Assembly: GCA_003427395.1 (NCBI GenBank)
Contig: BFEA01000141.1
Coordinates: forward strand, 2,095,387-2,124,360
Source: Chara braunii
Lineage: Eukaryota > Streptophyta > Charophyceae > Charales > Characeae
DNA: 28,974 bases
Direction of reading: 5' to 3'
Part shown: piece by piece, positions 8,952 to 20,335 of the stretch
Position numbering within the stretch: position 1 is the stretch's first letter
How the letters are laid out: each line of letters starts with the position of its first letter
Notes under the pieces: model-generated
Database searches by the model: none
The model's input: the letters and a program-made list of their open reading frames with translations, nothing else
What the model was told of the DNA's origin: nothing
Made by a program: the position numbers and the translations under genes

Positions 8952-10628
8952 TCAAACACATCTCTCGAACAGAGCGTCGGTGATGCCAGCGTTCGAAGAT
9001 AAGCCTATCACAGTTGGTGATGCCACCTTCGTAGTGACCTTTTTGCCTCGGCATGTCCTCGACTTGTGGCCATAGTTGCAACAGTTCATGCAAGTACCCT
9101 TAGCACGGTAACGCCAAACCTCGTAATCTAAACCAAGTTTTACCCAGGCGGGCGTTCCTTGGTCGCCCTGGCCCGTGGACCGTACTACCTTCTTCTTCCC
9201 GGTCCCCCTAGCCTTTTCTCTGATGGGTGCCATGACTCCCCCATACGAAGTCTCATTGGCCCCATCTTGCTCTATCTCCTCGCCCAAGTCGGGGACCTCG
9301 TCAATCTCAGTTGTTAGACCATCGTGGTCAACACACATGAGTTGACCTTTCTTCTTCCGGTCGTGGGGAAGCTTCTTCCTCCTACCATCTACTGGTCCCT
9401 GATGAGCGGACCCAAGCTTTGCCTCTATATTTAAGGCCTTCTTGCTGAAAGAAGCAAAGTCATGCTGGTCTATATAGGCCTCATCCACCAGTTTATTCTT
9501 GATGTCTGTAGGTAAACATCGCAAATAATCTGTGAGAAGTACCTGTGGGTTATACTGCACGCCCGGTACCACGATCAAGCTTTCTACAGCGTTTGTGACT
9601 TAACGAACAGTCCAATACCTTTTGGTACTCAGACTGTTGATCGCTTCGGTGGCCTTTTGAGCACCTTGCGGGTCATGCCACCTAGCATACACAGTCCGTC
9701 CGAAATGTTCCAATGTCTGAGACCGGGCCCAGGGACCGAAATTCTGACCATAGCCCTGTTGCTGCACTAGACCATTTAACCAGCGTGCTGCTGATCCTTC
9801 TAAAAAGGAGGCAGCCACTATGACTTCTTGCACTAGCCTCACATAGGTAGGCACAGTCCTTACCAAGGTGTCCAGGTCCTCATCCTTCTTCTTGTCGCCA
9901 GAGAAGGGCTTAGGACTCGGCAAGGGGATCTTGGGCATCCACTGCATGGGTTGCATGGGCCCAGGTGATTGCTGCAGTGGCTGCATAGCCACCGAAACAA
10001 GTTGCTGCACACTAACCTGGGCCTGGCTTGACAGTGGGACTGTAGTAACCACTGTCGTTGATGGTACGACTGAGACTCTATGAACTGGACAACTAGTTGC
10101 TAAGTAACCACCCGGAGGGGGCATGCCAAAGATGGGTGAGAATGATGGCCCTACCGGCGGCAGCCGGAGGGGGAGCTACAGCAAACTGAGGTTGCCTCAT
10201 CAATGGATGAGGAGCCTGTAATGCAGCCAGAATTCGTTTATGGCCTGCCACTAGCTCAACCAACACCTCCTGTTGAGCTACCTGCGTCTCCGCCACACAC
10301 AGGAGCGAGTTGCGCAGTGCTCGCATCGCAGGATCAAGTGTTGACTCATCTAGTGCTTCTAGCTTGCCTAGCTCCTGCAATCTACTGCCTAGTCCAGCTT
10401 TCCTCATTATAACTCTCCTTCTCCTCTCTGTTGCTTCATCCAACTGCCGCTGCAACTCATCCTGAAGTTCTTCTGCTTGGAGGATCTCATAATCCTCCGG
10501 TGTGAGTTGAGTCTGCTGGCTGACTTGCAAGCCAGCACTCTGGCTAATGGAATCCGAGAACCACTCTGACCAACTCCTGACGAAGTGGCCTGTGAAGAGG
10601 CCTGCGACATGGTAGAGGAAGTAGCCAT
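8952..10628 (-). pseudogene. gag: Ty3 gag polyprotein, frameshifted
   Basis: The likely start is the ATG at 10628 (MATSSTMSQASSQATS). The frame changes near 10530 into a coiled-coil-like, Glu/Arg-rich stretch (EELQDELQRQLDEATERRRR). It changes again near 10100 into the capsid part (9600-10124), with PKPFSGDKKKDEDLDTLV, EGSAARWLNGLV and FGRTVYARWHDP, the retrotransposon gag signature. The last part (8952-9578) has VVPGVQYNPQVLLTDYLRCLP, basic and acidic linkers, and one zinc knuckle, CMNCCNYGHKSRTC, of the CX2CX4HX4C type that binds RNA. Three frame breaks make it a pseudogene unless some reflect sequencing indels. Confidence 0.85.
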
Positions 10629-10748
10629 GGTCGTACCGGTACTAGCTGTAGTCCTCTAGACTTGGCGCTGGCCGCGGCGTCCCTCGCTCTCCTTGCTGCT
10701 GCTCTCTCTCGTCTCTCTTCGCAGTCTCCTTTCGTTTCCTGGTCCTTC

Positions 10749-10793
10749 TTTTTTTTTCTTTTTTTTTCTTTTTTTCTTTTTTTCTTTTTTTAA
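10749..10793 (-). repeat. A-rich tract, probable LINE 3' tail
   Basis: On the + strand this is a run of T7-T9 blocks separated by single C, that is (A7-9 G)n on the minus strand, located 3' of the LINE and about 120 bp before the gag start. A simple repeat in the gag leader is the alternative. Confidence 0.55.
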
Positions 10794-11125
10794 AACGGGC
10801 CCAGTGCCCAAGGCTGATATTCCAAAAGATAAGGACGAGGCCGGGGTCCTCACAGTCTACCCAGATGTGTAACATGTCTGGGAGCCTTACCCAGTTCTGC
10901 TTTGAACGAGACCCAAAAGGACCCGGGATCCAAGGAAAAACAACCTAATCTATCAAGAGCAAGATGACTGCCTCTTCAGCAATTTATGAGCCGCCAGATC
11001 AAAACATGACACAACAAGCTAGTTGCATCTTGCTCTCCTTCTTACTACTTAGATAATAGAATAATCAGCAGCAATTATATGTAAGCCTTCTCACACAGCT
11101 TCCACCCCATACCCTTGAAGATCGA
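10794..11125 (-). other. LINE 3' untranslated region (inferred)
   Basis: This sequence follows the last LINE stop near 11126 and runs to the A-rich tract. It has no long frame. I see nothing else in it. Confidence 0.5.
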
Positions 11126-13103
11126 CTAAAGCCAGATCCAAGGGTGAGAAAAAATCAGGTATAGATCCGGGGATCTCAAAGATACCCCTGGTTGAATATC
11201 AAACCATCTGTAGAAGAAGATGTCGTAGTTCCTCTTGAATGTTGCATCTCCTTCCCCATCTGGCCATTTGATTTCCCCCAGATTCTCCCCTAATGAATCC
11301 CCCAGCCAGCTAGTCTGGAATTTTTGCAGAGTTTTCCTAATGTCTTGTTTTTGAATCAGTGACTTGAGTATAATTTTGACTTTACACCATTGTGCTCTAA
11401 TTTTTGTCTGGACAAAATTTTGGATTATGTCTGAAACTTCCGAACCATCAATTCTTACCCCCTCCCAAGAAAGCACACACCTTCTGAACCACAATGCCCT
11501 AAGTATTGCTTTCCTACCTATATGGAATAAATTGGTTTGGAATTCTGATAAATTTTCCATCACTGGAGACCAGTGTCCCAAAAGGAGTGCACACCAGTCC
11601 CATGGTCAGTCCAACCCGGTGATTTTTCTCCAAATATGATCCCATCTTCTCCATAATAGTTTGGCCACTGGCATTGAAGAAATATGTGTTCTATAGTTTC
11701 TCTTATCTTTCTACTTGGAAATGTTGAAGTATAGTTGGGACACCATGGTAGAACTAAACCTTTTTGTTCAAGTGATGAATGATCAATTAGCCAATCATTA
11801 GTTGGTAAACACCTATGGATTATTTGCCATTGTAGTGAAGCAAATTTTGCCAGTCTGTCCTTGAGACCCTTACACCATTTAATAGGCTTGAGTCGATCAT
11901 GGTGAATGTTAAAATGCCTGGCCCATCTTTCCTTCACAATGGCTATGATGTTTATTTTTGGACGAAGGATGCTATATGTGGCTTTAACTGTGAGGGAGTG
12001 CAATCTTTGAGGGTTACTTCTCCTATTAGTTTTCCATACCCAGGGAGGAAAGCTTTCCAATTTCTCGTTGTTGAACAATGTAAGACTTTAATCCTATACA
12101 TTGTAGAATCAAGGAAGAAAGCAAGTTCATTTTGGTTCATTTGAGGGATTGAATGATCTTTACATACTTTGCATATGTTAACTATCGCCCCTCCTTGATG
12201 GGTATCCAAAATCTGACCTATAACTGTATCTCCATCGGGCTGAATAGCTCCAACCCAGTCTGCATTTCTAAAGTCCATACCCTTTTTGAGAAGTAGAATC
12301 CATGCTATAGGGATAGATGATATTATTTGGTCCAAATAGTTAGTCAAGTTCCTGGCATATTTAATCTCTTCTTTCAGTTCTTCCACTGATTTCCAACGTT
12401 TGTTCCTTGAATCCCATATGTCCTTAATTCTAATTATACCGGCTTTAACCCAGGTTGACCATGGGGGTTGGGAACTAATATACACTCTACCATTTGAATC
12501 TGTTATCCACCTGTTACCAAAAATAGGTTGCCTAAGGACCTCTTCATATCTAGAAGGTGGAGATTTGTTAGGGATGGGAAGTTTGCGCCATGTTTTCAGC
12601 AAGTCTGACCAGAAGTTATCGAGTACTAAATCTTTTATGACTGCTCCTTTTGCCCCCACCCTTCTTGAATTTGCATTATGTCTTGGTATGGTCCAGTAAC
12701 GGTCCTCCACCCAAGTGAGGGGATGAATATTTTGAAGAGTGGGAGGGGTTAATCTCCGGATCTGCTCCAGTGCCAAAGGCTGCCATGGAAGGTCTATTCC
12801 CAATATAAGTCTTTTAATACATTGAAGTCTCAATGCTTGGCATTGGAGAAGCGGATCCAATAATCCAATGCCTCCTTCAGCTTTCGGTTGGACGAGAGTA
12901 TCCCAAGCAACTCTAGGGATGACATTTTTGGTGTCATGGTCCCCTCGCCATAGGAAGGCCTGGAGTTGTCTTTTAAGATCTTTCGCTGGATTTTTTCCAA
13001 GGGACCATAATACAGATTTATACCACATGGATGCAAGGACCACATTATTTAGGATGAGGGTTCTACCAAAAAGAGATGTGTGTTGGTTTCGCCATTTCTT
13101 CAT
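11126..13103 (-). pseudogene. LINE ORF2 C-terminal part with zf-RVT-like segment
   Basis: The 383-residue open frame (11952-13103) starts with the typical post-RT text LFGRTLILNNVVLASMWY, then LQAFLWRG, AEGGIGLLDPLLQCQALRL, as in plant L1 ORF2 between RT and zf-RVT. A frame change near 11955-12075 leads into WQIIHRCLPTNDWL with a Cys and an ETIEHIFLQCQW block (11560-12078), matching the zf-RVT pattern of late Cys and His residues. A further shift near 11575 leads into the last 151-residue frame (11126-11581), which begins at the HWSPVMENLSEF phrase and has a hydrophobic, Trp-rich end. The parts are collinear and only the frame is lost. Confidence 0.8.
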
Positions 13104-13127
13104 TCTTTACAATGCTGCTGTTGAAAT

Positions 13128-14176
13128 CTAGACATTATTAGTAACAGGCTTTCCTTGTGCTGTGATTATAATACCCAAAACTCTGATTGGTGCTTCTTGG
13201 GGGAGCCATTTGATTTTTGGAATTTCAGGTGGTCTGTCCCCTTGGGAATGTATCCACCAACCGAGCGTTTTATTACCCCAGTTAACGACCATGTCAGAGA
13301 GTAGTAAAAATTTATCCATGAGTGCCTTAATTCCTTATTATGAGGGGATGCCTCCATCATAATCGTTAAATCATCAGCAAACATGGAACAAATTGGAATT
13401 GCATCTTGTGGGATTCCTGCTATTTGGAGTCTCTTGATATGAGGATTGGTCCTGAGATTTGCTCCCAGAGCTTCCATAACGATTACGAATAAAAAAGGAG
13501 TCAGTGGGTCTCCCTGCCTCACTAATCTTTGCAGACGAATCTGAAGTGAGATCAACCTATTAACCTGTATTCTAGTAGTAGCATTAGAGTGCAGAATGTG
13601 TACCCACCGCTTAATGATTGGTCCAAAGTTTAGCTTTTCCAAGCAGGCATCTAGGAATTTCCAATCAACATGATCATATGCTTTTTCAAAATCAATAAAT
13701 ATAAAAGCCGCATTCTGTTGATTTTGTCTTGATAATTTTATCATTTCATTAATTAGTAATACATTGTCTTGGATGTTTCTTCCTTTAATGAAACCAGTCT
13801 AGGATGGGTGAATAATATCGGTCATTATGGGAATGAGTCTATTGGATAAAGTTTTGGCTAATATTTGATATACAACAGTTAGGAGTGTAATCGGCCTATA
13901 ATTCCTAATGTTGGATTTGTCACCTTTCTTATATAGAAGGGTGATAATACCTTGACCAACAATCTCCCCCATTTGTCCTGTAGTTTGGATTTGATCGTAA
14001 TATTTCATTAGATCATCCGATAGGGAGGACCACATTGTTTCCCAAAACTCTTTTGGAAGACCATCAATTCCGGGTGTTTTATCCTCCTCCATTTGTAGAA
14101 GTGTCATCCAAATCTCGTTCTTTGTGACTGGTTCTTCTAGTTTCATCCTTTGTTGTTGTGTTAATGCCTGTTTCAA
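13128..14176 (-). pseudogene. LINE reverse transcriptase with internal stop
   Basis: The RT spans the EDKTPGIDGLPKEFW entry, then ITLLYKKGDKSNIRNYRPITLL, AKTLSNRLIP, IFIDFEKAYDHVDW (motif A), RLVRQGDPLTPFLF and the catalytic SMFADDLTIM (motif C). A TAG at 13799-13801 stands between HPS and TGFIKGRNI, where L1-type RTs normally carry Gln, a one-base C-to-T change. A frame change near 13320 joins to SDMVVNWGNKTLGWW. The catalytic Asp pair is intact. The element is dead by these lesions but only lightly so. Confidence 0.9.
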
Positions 14177-14384
14177 TCGGAGTTAAAAAGTTTTGTAAAA
14201 CCTCATCATCCTGAACACCATTAATTATGGAAGTAAAAAGATCTTTTAAAAAGTCATAAGCAACTTTTAGACTACCAACAGATGTGGTAGGATCTCCTTG
14301 GTAGGGAATGCTAGAGTTCTACAATACCTCAATGGTAGATCTTCTAGCTCTTACCTGAGCACGGGCAAAAAAGGAAGCTTTCAT

Positions 14385-15600
14385 TTATCCTTCTGTTTCA
14401 TGTTTAGTTAATTTACCCCTGATTAACTTCCCCTGCCAGCGTTGTTGAGTATATCCTTCTGTTTCATGTTTAGTTAATTTACCCCTGATTAACTGCCCCT
14501 GCCAACGTTGTTGAGCAAAGGATAATAGTTGGTTCCTCAAAGATTGAAGGTCAGTAGGTGCATCCGGTTCTAAGGAATGATGTTGTTCATAGTTCAGAAT
14601 ATATTCTTGAATTTCTATTTCCTGAGAAAATTTTGCTTTGGCCATTAGTTTGGAGTATTCATTACATTTTTTGGCTAGAAATACTAACCCATTGTTAAAC
14701 CATGAGATGTAGGAGTCATATCTTTTTTTTGTCGATTGCCAAAATTTCCATACTTCTTGAATAAAGTCCTTGAAGCCTCTTTGGGCCAGCAATGAGGTAT
14801 TTAATTTGTAAAAGCCCCGACCCTGATCTGGTTTCTTGTGACAGGGCAAGAGAATTGCACACATCTTATGATCCGCCCCTGGCCATGGGCTTTGTGGAAA
14901 AATATTTACCCCAGTCATTGCTCGCTCCAGGTCATTAGATAACATGATTAGATCTATTCTCGATCTGGATTGATGAGGTGATCCACAATTTCTGATGCAT
15001 GTTAAAATTCTTTCTTGTGGGAATATCCTCCTGTACGAGTCAAAAAGCTTTTGTGATTCACAAAATTGTTGAATAATTCTCTCATCTTCTTCTACATATG
15101 GTGGACAAGGGTGGGGGATCTTTCAGCGATCCAACCACCTATCAGGGGCTGCATTAAAGTCCCCTGCTATCACCATAGGAATGCCACATTGTAAAATTGT
15201 CTTCTTTCATTTAAATCATTAGGAGCATAGATGTTCATAACACCTATAAGTTCGATTTCTAACATCACTATAGCCCAAATCCAACGCCTCTATACCTTGT
15301 CTGCCTCCCAGTGGATTATTTCTATTCGGGAGTCAGGTGGAACCCAAAAGGCCACTCCAGCTGATCCGCTCTGTTGAGCATGAGCAGCAAAATTTTGAAA
15401 GGGCCATGCCAACTTGTGCTCTTTGGTGAGCTGGGATGTCCAGGAGGTGAGTTTCTTGTATGCAAATAAGATCTGGCCAGGTACGCCCTCCCACCCCTTT
15501 CAATTATTCTACTAAGGCTCTCATTTTAACTGCATCTGTTGTAGCTAACCCATTAATGTTTAGGGATCGTAAATCCAGATCTGCTTCTTTTGTAGCCTTT
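14385..15600 (-). pseudogene. LINE apurinic-type endonuclease and linker, decayed
   Basis: Several frames are needed to read it, but the endonuclease motifs occur in order on the minus strand. LRSLNINGL lies at about 15545-15580 (catalytic Asn), DLICIQETHL at about 15440-15475 (catalytic Glu), GVAFWVPPDSRIEIIHW near 15310-15360, IYAPND near 15220, and AGDFNAAPD at about 15140-15170. From 14945 the open frame has MLSNDLERAMTGVN and PGADHKMCAILLP (the D-H end motif). The domain nicks target DNA to prime reverse transcription. A linker follows to 14385, containing a 66-bp in-frame duplication. Frameshifts around 14950-15550 prevent a full-length product. Confidence 0.85.
14386..14517 (-). repeat. 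66-bp in-frame tandem duplication in LINE ORF2
   Basis: TATCCTTCTGTTTCATG starts at 14386 and 14452. The two 66-bp units differ at two or three bases and encode the same 22-residue segment twice (QRWQGxLIRGKLTKHETEG). Confidence 0.9.
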
Positions 15601-15918
15601 TGCCAGTTAGGATTTTTCCCATAATAAGCTTGTATTGCATCCATATTAAACTAATATCCTGATTTATGAGCCCTAACATGGTTTTTACAAAAGGGTTAGA
15701 CTACAGTCTAGACCAAGATCCACCTTCCAAAGGAGAGGTGGTGGAATTAAGTAGGCCCCTACGTAGAATAGAGCACAAGAAAGAGGACACTTTTGTGATG
15801 GACCATACTGCATTTGCTTTGACTTTGGGTTGCTGAAGCTCCAGCAAGGCAGCATGAGAAAACCAACGAAGACCTGCTTCCTTGTTCTCCTCAACTCTGA
15901 CATAAGTGTCTCTCTTAG

Positions 15919-17841
15919 TCATTTTAGCTTGGTCCCTGATTCTGTGAGGGTCGCCTGAGGTCCTGGGTCATAATGCTTCAAGAGAAAGTCATGTAGATCT
16001 CTTTTAAAAGTTTTGTCCCCTGTTGTCTGGTAATTTACATATGTAGTCCATCCCCTTAGTGTAACACCCCCGTATTGGTCTTGTCCGATGGGAGACAGAC
16101 CAATCTCCCATTTTCCCCCTTTCCTTCTAACGGGAATGATCAAATTACCTTTTTGCAATTGGGACTTGGATGCATGACCTTTCTCCAACAAATGTCTGAT
16201 TTTCTGTCTTTTACCCTGCTCACCCCCACCATTTGCCTGGGATGAAAGGGAATTAGCACCATCTGTCTCTACACATTTATCCTTCTCTGATTTGTCTTTG
16301 CTGTCATCGACCGTTTGAGGAGAAGAAGCTAGTGGTCTGCAGTCCTCTTCCTTTGAATTCTGAATTTCCACCTCATCCCCCTGTGACGTGTAATTTTGTA
16401 GGCCCGTAGTTCCTTCTTGCCTGTGCTCTTTTGTGATGACCATGACACTGTTGTTTCCCCCGGATTGATCCTGAGAATTATTATCTTTTCCATTTTTATC
16501 ACCTATTCCGGATGAAATTGGTGTCCCCGTAGGTTCCAACACTACCAAGTCTGAACTTGTTCCTAGATTAAGTGTCTTTTCGTCAAACAGTGGGGGTTGG
16601 AATATTTGGAGTACAGTGTCCAGCATCCTCTGACTTACTAGTCCATTGGGCCCCTTCAGACAGGCCATAGAGTAGCACCTGGTTGAGGCTAGGGTTGTTG
16701 GTAAGCATAGCGACTAGCTGAACATAAGAGGCATCCCAAAAAACATCTGACGCTTCCCCATATTTATTTTTTTAATTTTTGAGCATCCACTCTGCCAGCT
16801 GAGTAATCTTCTGATCCTCTTGGCCACTTAAAGGAGACTGTTGTGATGTCTCTACATCCTCCATTTCAAAGTCCCCTTGTAGAGGAGTAGTGTCCACCTC
16901 CATTGGAACTGGTCCAAAGGCTGTGTGAAATGGATCCAGGTTCATTGAATCTTGTTGTTCATCTACTTGATCTTTGTTTATGTCACCCTTGGCAGAGGTC
17001 TCCTCTACAAATTTGTTTGCCATTTGTTTCCTTTTCCTTTTTTTCTTTTTCAGTTTTTCAGAATCCCCAATTTTTGACTCCTCCTCCTCTCGTTCCGAAT
17101 CCGATTCTGCTATTTCATTGGAGGACTCTTTTACCGAGTTTATTTCTGCATTATTTATGTATCCTTTTGGTTGTGGTCCTGGAAGGCGTGACCCATGAGT
17201 GACTGGTTTCCATACATTCTTCCTGTTCCCCAAATACGGGCCTGAACCTTGGCTACTTGACCTGTGTATCTCAGACACTTGCGACCCTTGGGCCTCTGTT
17301 GACTCTTGGATTCCAACTGGATCTTTGCATTTCAAGTTTGGACCCCCTGGAGTACTTGAGGTACTTGAGGTAGCAAATGTTCCCAAGGCTGGTCCTGGGG
17401 CTGTGTTCCCTTGTGTCTCTGGATTAGCAGTTGGATGAAGCAGTGATTTGCTGGTCATCTCTGGGGGAGCCCAACTGTTGGGAGGTTTTGTGTCTAAATT
17501 GGGATCCCCTTCTCTTTCCCATGTCCAACCCTTTGGGGGGGGCGCCCTTTCTGGTACTCTCTATGTATACCCACCCCTCACGACCAGCATCCACTGTCCT
17601 CCATAAAAATTGTTTAAAAGGGTCCCTAATTAGCCTACCTGTAGTTCTATTTTTTTTTTTTTTGCGAATTCTGCTCACAATTTGTATAAGAACTCAGGTG
17701 GCCATAAGCCTTGCACCTAAAGCACCACGGTCTTAGCTTATGAGCGGTGTGAATGCGATATTCCTTCCCACCTATGCGGTAAGGAATGACGTCATCCAAA
17801 TTGAAAGGAACATTTACCGGGTGGTTGAGGGCAAGCATCAA
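15919..17841 (-). pseudogene. LINE ORF1-like part with zinc knuckle and charged C-terminal half
   Basis: Three frames, collinear on the minus strand, cover this part. The first (17647-17841) has FNLDDVIPYRIGGKEY, then RPWCFRCKAYGHLSSYTNC, a knuckle with the first Cys pair and His spaced normally (CX2CX4H) but six residues before the last Cys. A lysine run encoded by a T-tract at 17651-17664 follows and is a likely slippage site for the frame change. The second (16772-17458) is rich in Ser/Glu/Lys with an acidic EREEEESKIGDSEKLKKKKRKRK block. The third (15919-16668) is polar and low in complexity until a small WEIGLSPIGQDQYGGVTLRGW domain near its end. The knuckle fits an RNA-binding ORF1 product. 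The exact protein boundaries cannot be fixed. Confidence 0.6.
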
Positions 17842-18074
17842 GTAATCATCCCTGCGCGCTGCAAAGGTGGGAGAGGGTCTATAAAATCAACCACATCATA
17901 TATTTCCTCAAAATCCTGAATGAACGCGGCTTGGATTTCTATTGGGATATAACGACACAACCCAATAGAAATCCTCCATCATTTGTGTTCGCTTTTCATC
18001 TGGTCCCTGTTTTTGTGGCGTCCAGGGGTAGATTCAAACCTCTGATCTATCACATCTCAGTTTTCTCCAATTAT

Positions 18075-19368
18075 CTAAGCTTTCTTATCTTCCTCATGCA
18101 ATGATAGCACAATGAACATTGTTGTCGTCACCGGTTGGATAAGAAAGTCTTCATTCATTGCTTCATAGCTTCCTTTGAGATTTGTCAGTCTTTTGCATAT
18201 CCACTTTATTTTCTCATTAGTGGATTTATATGCAGCGTCATCGTAAAAAACCCAATTGTTTGCATGTGCGTGATAGATAGCATCCCTTTCTGACAACTTC
18301 TGCGTAGGATATGCTTTAACCATGGATTTTTCCCCCCTTAATTCAATTACCTTTTTTTCAGATACTATTATAAATTTGGAGAAAAAAAAGGTTTTCGCTG
18401 TTGGGAGATTGGACAAGGCAATGCGCAAAAGCGGAGATTGAGGTTCTTGCCTCTTGATTTCCAGAGCCTTTGTCTGAAAGGGCCCCTTCACGCATTGAAT
18501 CCAGGGAGACCGGGATCCTTTCGGTAGCCTCTCTGTTGGAAGGCCTGTGGGAGGGGGAGTAGGAAGCGAGGAGGGGATGACAGATTTATGTATCTCAGAA
18601 TTCTCCTTCCCTCCTTCCTTGTTTTGTCCCCCTCTGTCCAAATCCATCCCCTTTTCTGTCCTGTGATCTTCTCCCCCTTTACCCCTGTCGCCTTCCAATA
18701 GGACACTGTTCTTTCCATCTCCTCCCCCACCCCTTCCTCCTCCACTTCCTTTTGCTGTTTCCCAACGCCTACCTCTCCCTCTGCCCCCTCCAACAACCAA
18801 CTGCCATCCTTCCTCTTTTGCTTCCTTTCCCCTGTCCCACTTTCCCCGCATTGTTTCTTTAGGATGTTCTGGGCACTGTAGCCAAAGTTAATGATTTACC
18901 CGGAGTTCCTGCTGATGTGGACACTTCCTTTTGGAATGAGCCTTGTTCAACTGCTTGCCTCCCTGTTCCGAGCACCTGACTGAAAAGGGGGTTCACGATT
19001 AGAGATCCCCCTTGAGCCAGGGCAGACATTGGCTCATTTTGGTTATGGTGGGGGTTGATTACAGGGACTAAAGCAGATGAGGTTGGTGACATGTTCCCCT
19101 GCAGGGCAGACTGCGTGTTGTGCTCTTCTTCTTCCTCTTTTTCTTCTGTTGTAAGTATTTCCTCTTCGATCACCATTTCGTTGCTGCCTATTTTTGGGTA
19201 TCCTTCAATTAGTTTCTGTCGGGCTGCCATAACGTTTTTCAGAGGCGTGTGAAGTTTGAGGGCTAAATGACGCATCGCCCCTTTAAAGTGTCGAGTCAAC
19301 CATTTTGTGCCGACGCTGATTATGTACCATTCTAGGCATTTTGAAGAAGTTGCAACAGAATCAGGCAC
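18075..19368 (-). pseudogene. LINE ORF1-like N-terminal part
   Basis: Two collinear frames precede the knuckle. The first (18859-19368) has LEWYIISVGTKWLTRHFKGAMRHLALKLHTPLK, then an acidic stretch of Glu residues. No in-frame ATG is seen upstream of an in-frame stop near 19457, so the start is unclear. The second (18075-18851) opens with a Gly/Arg-rich run (GRGRGRR, GGGRGGGGDGK) and then reads LRIALSNLPTAKTFFFSKFIIVSEKKVIELRG, HANNWVFYDDAAYKST and ERDAIYHAHANNWVF. RGG-type segments and a small folded domain before a knuckle fit an RNA-binding protein of a plant LINE, but I do not recognise a named domain with confidence. Several stops lie between 17842 and 18074. Confidence 0.5.
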
Positions 19369-19450
19369 GTATAGAGGAAGTACAAAGAAGATAGGGGAGA
19401 CGATTATGACACTCAGGCCTGTATCTTTCTTCCCTGTAGTTGTTCTTATT

Positions 19451-19860
19451 CAGTTGTGCCTTATACTTAATTCTCCTTTTCTTGCTTCAACTTTTTTTTC
19501 TTTTTTTTTTACTGGCTGAGGGAGAGTATTAACTCATAAGGGGAGAAAGAGTGGTTATCAGGTAGGTGGGGGAGGAAATGAGAATGAGGTTCATCACATT
19601 GCCGCCGCTCTTGAATTGTTGATGTGAATGTAGTTCACCACATTGCAGCCGCTCTGAAATTTTGATGAGAACGCCCCGCTGACGCTTGACTGCTCCTCAC
19701 TCTCCCTGACACCTCCTTCTCTACTACCAGTCCTTTCCCCTCAACTCCTTCCTTCCCTCCCCAATCCCTAGACTATCTTCCGTGTAGTAATCATGAAATT
19801 TGTGAGTACAGTTTTCCTTTCCCATTCTCTCTCCCCCCTCTCTTTTTCGCCCACAGTCTC
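19451..19860. other. Ty3 leader or LINE 5' region, no gene
   Basis: The stretch has a T-rich tract at about 19490-19511 and a short direct repeat, GTTCATCACATTGCCGCCGC at about 19590 and GTTCACCACATTGCAGCCGC at about 19633. No protein is recognised. Confidence 0.5.
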
Positions 19861-19861
19861 C

Positions 19862-19910
19862 CTCCCTCTTCACTATCTTTCTCTCTCCCCCTCTTTCTCT
19901 CTCTCTATCC

Positions 19911-19971
<61 letters not shown>

Positions 19972-20075
19972 TCTCTCACTCTCTCTCTCTCTCTCTCTCT
20001 CGCTCTCTCTCTCTCTCCCCCTCTCTCTCTGGCTCTTCCGCTCTCCCTCTCTCACTTTCTCTCTCTCTCTCCTGT
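19862..20075. repeat. (CT)n microsatellite, about 210 bp
   Basis: A near-continuous CT run with scattered T, A and G interruptions. The serine/leucine-rich + strand frame and the Arg/Glu-rich minus frame over it are products of the dinucleotide repeat, not genes. Confidence 0.97.
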
Positions 20076-20106
20076 ACCCCTTGTTCCTTCCCCAATGTTG
20101 CGTCCT

Positions 20107-20335
20107 TATTATGAGAACTATCCTTTCTGTGTGAACGATTGCTCGTTCTTCATAGTTGCTCCCAAGTCATATGACATTAACACCGCCTTCCCCAATGTTA
20201 CTTCCAAGCTGGCCAGAACCCCACCTCATATCCTGCCCATTCACACTTACTTGGTTACTGTGAGCACTATCCTCTCTGTGCCAACGATCACCCTTTCTCC
20301 GTAGTTGCCCCCAAGTCATATGACATTGATCCCGC
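20107..20335 (+). repeat. diverged tandem pair, offset 149 bp
   Basis: The segment around GAGAACTATCCTTTCTGTG to CAAGTCATATGACATTAACA recurs as GAGCACTATCCTCTCTGTG to CAAGTCATATGACATTGATC, with anchors at 20163 and 20312. About 80 bp align in each copy. Confidence 0.75.

Larger units (their letters stand above)
8112..8959 (-). pseudogene. pol: Ty3 aspartic protease region, duplicated and lacking the DSG motif
   Basis: The upstream part reads VDVGGRKVGPFADIDSTRNFISRACVDRL, the region where Ty3 proteases have I-D-S/T-G-A/S-x-x-N-F-I. Here Asp-Ser is followed directly by Thr-Arg-Asn-Phe, so two residues including the active-site Gly are missing. The downstream part (8112-8546) continues with VSHKISFLVSDELPFDMLLGMYYLE, the flap and DxLLGxxxL end of the fold. 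Between them a 134-bp tandem duplication and an N with a perfect 95-bp repeat break the frame. The gene cannot make a normal protease as assembled, although the N region may be an assembly error. Confidence 0.8.
10749..19450 (-). mobile_element. L1-like LINE nested in the Ty3 element (ends approximate)
   Basis: In minus-strand order the region has an ORF1-like part with a zinc knuckle, an apurinic-type endonuclease, a non-LTR reverse transcriptase, a zf-RVT-like segment and a C-terminal part, followed by an untranslated tail and an A-rich tract of A7-9 plus G units at 10749-10793. That order is the plant L1 arrangement. The 3' end is placed at the A-rich tract by inference. The 5' end is uncertain, and I found no clear target-site duplication when I compared the flank before 10749 with sequence beyond 19400. 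Confidence 0.75.

Noticed and set aside
10681-10748. Candidate target-site duplication for the LINE, compared with sequence at about 19846-19875 (CAGTCTCC shared)
   Set aside because: The match is short, lies in pyrimidine-rich sequence and is not adjacent to a defined LINE 5' end.
19793-20134. A 113-codon Ser/Leu-rich frame with a possible hydrophobic profile
   Set aside because: It is the translation of the (CT)n microsatellite.
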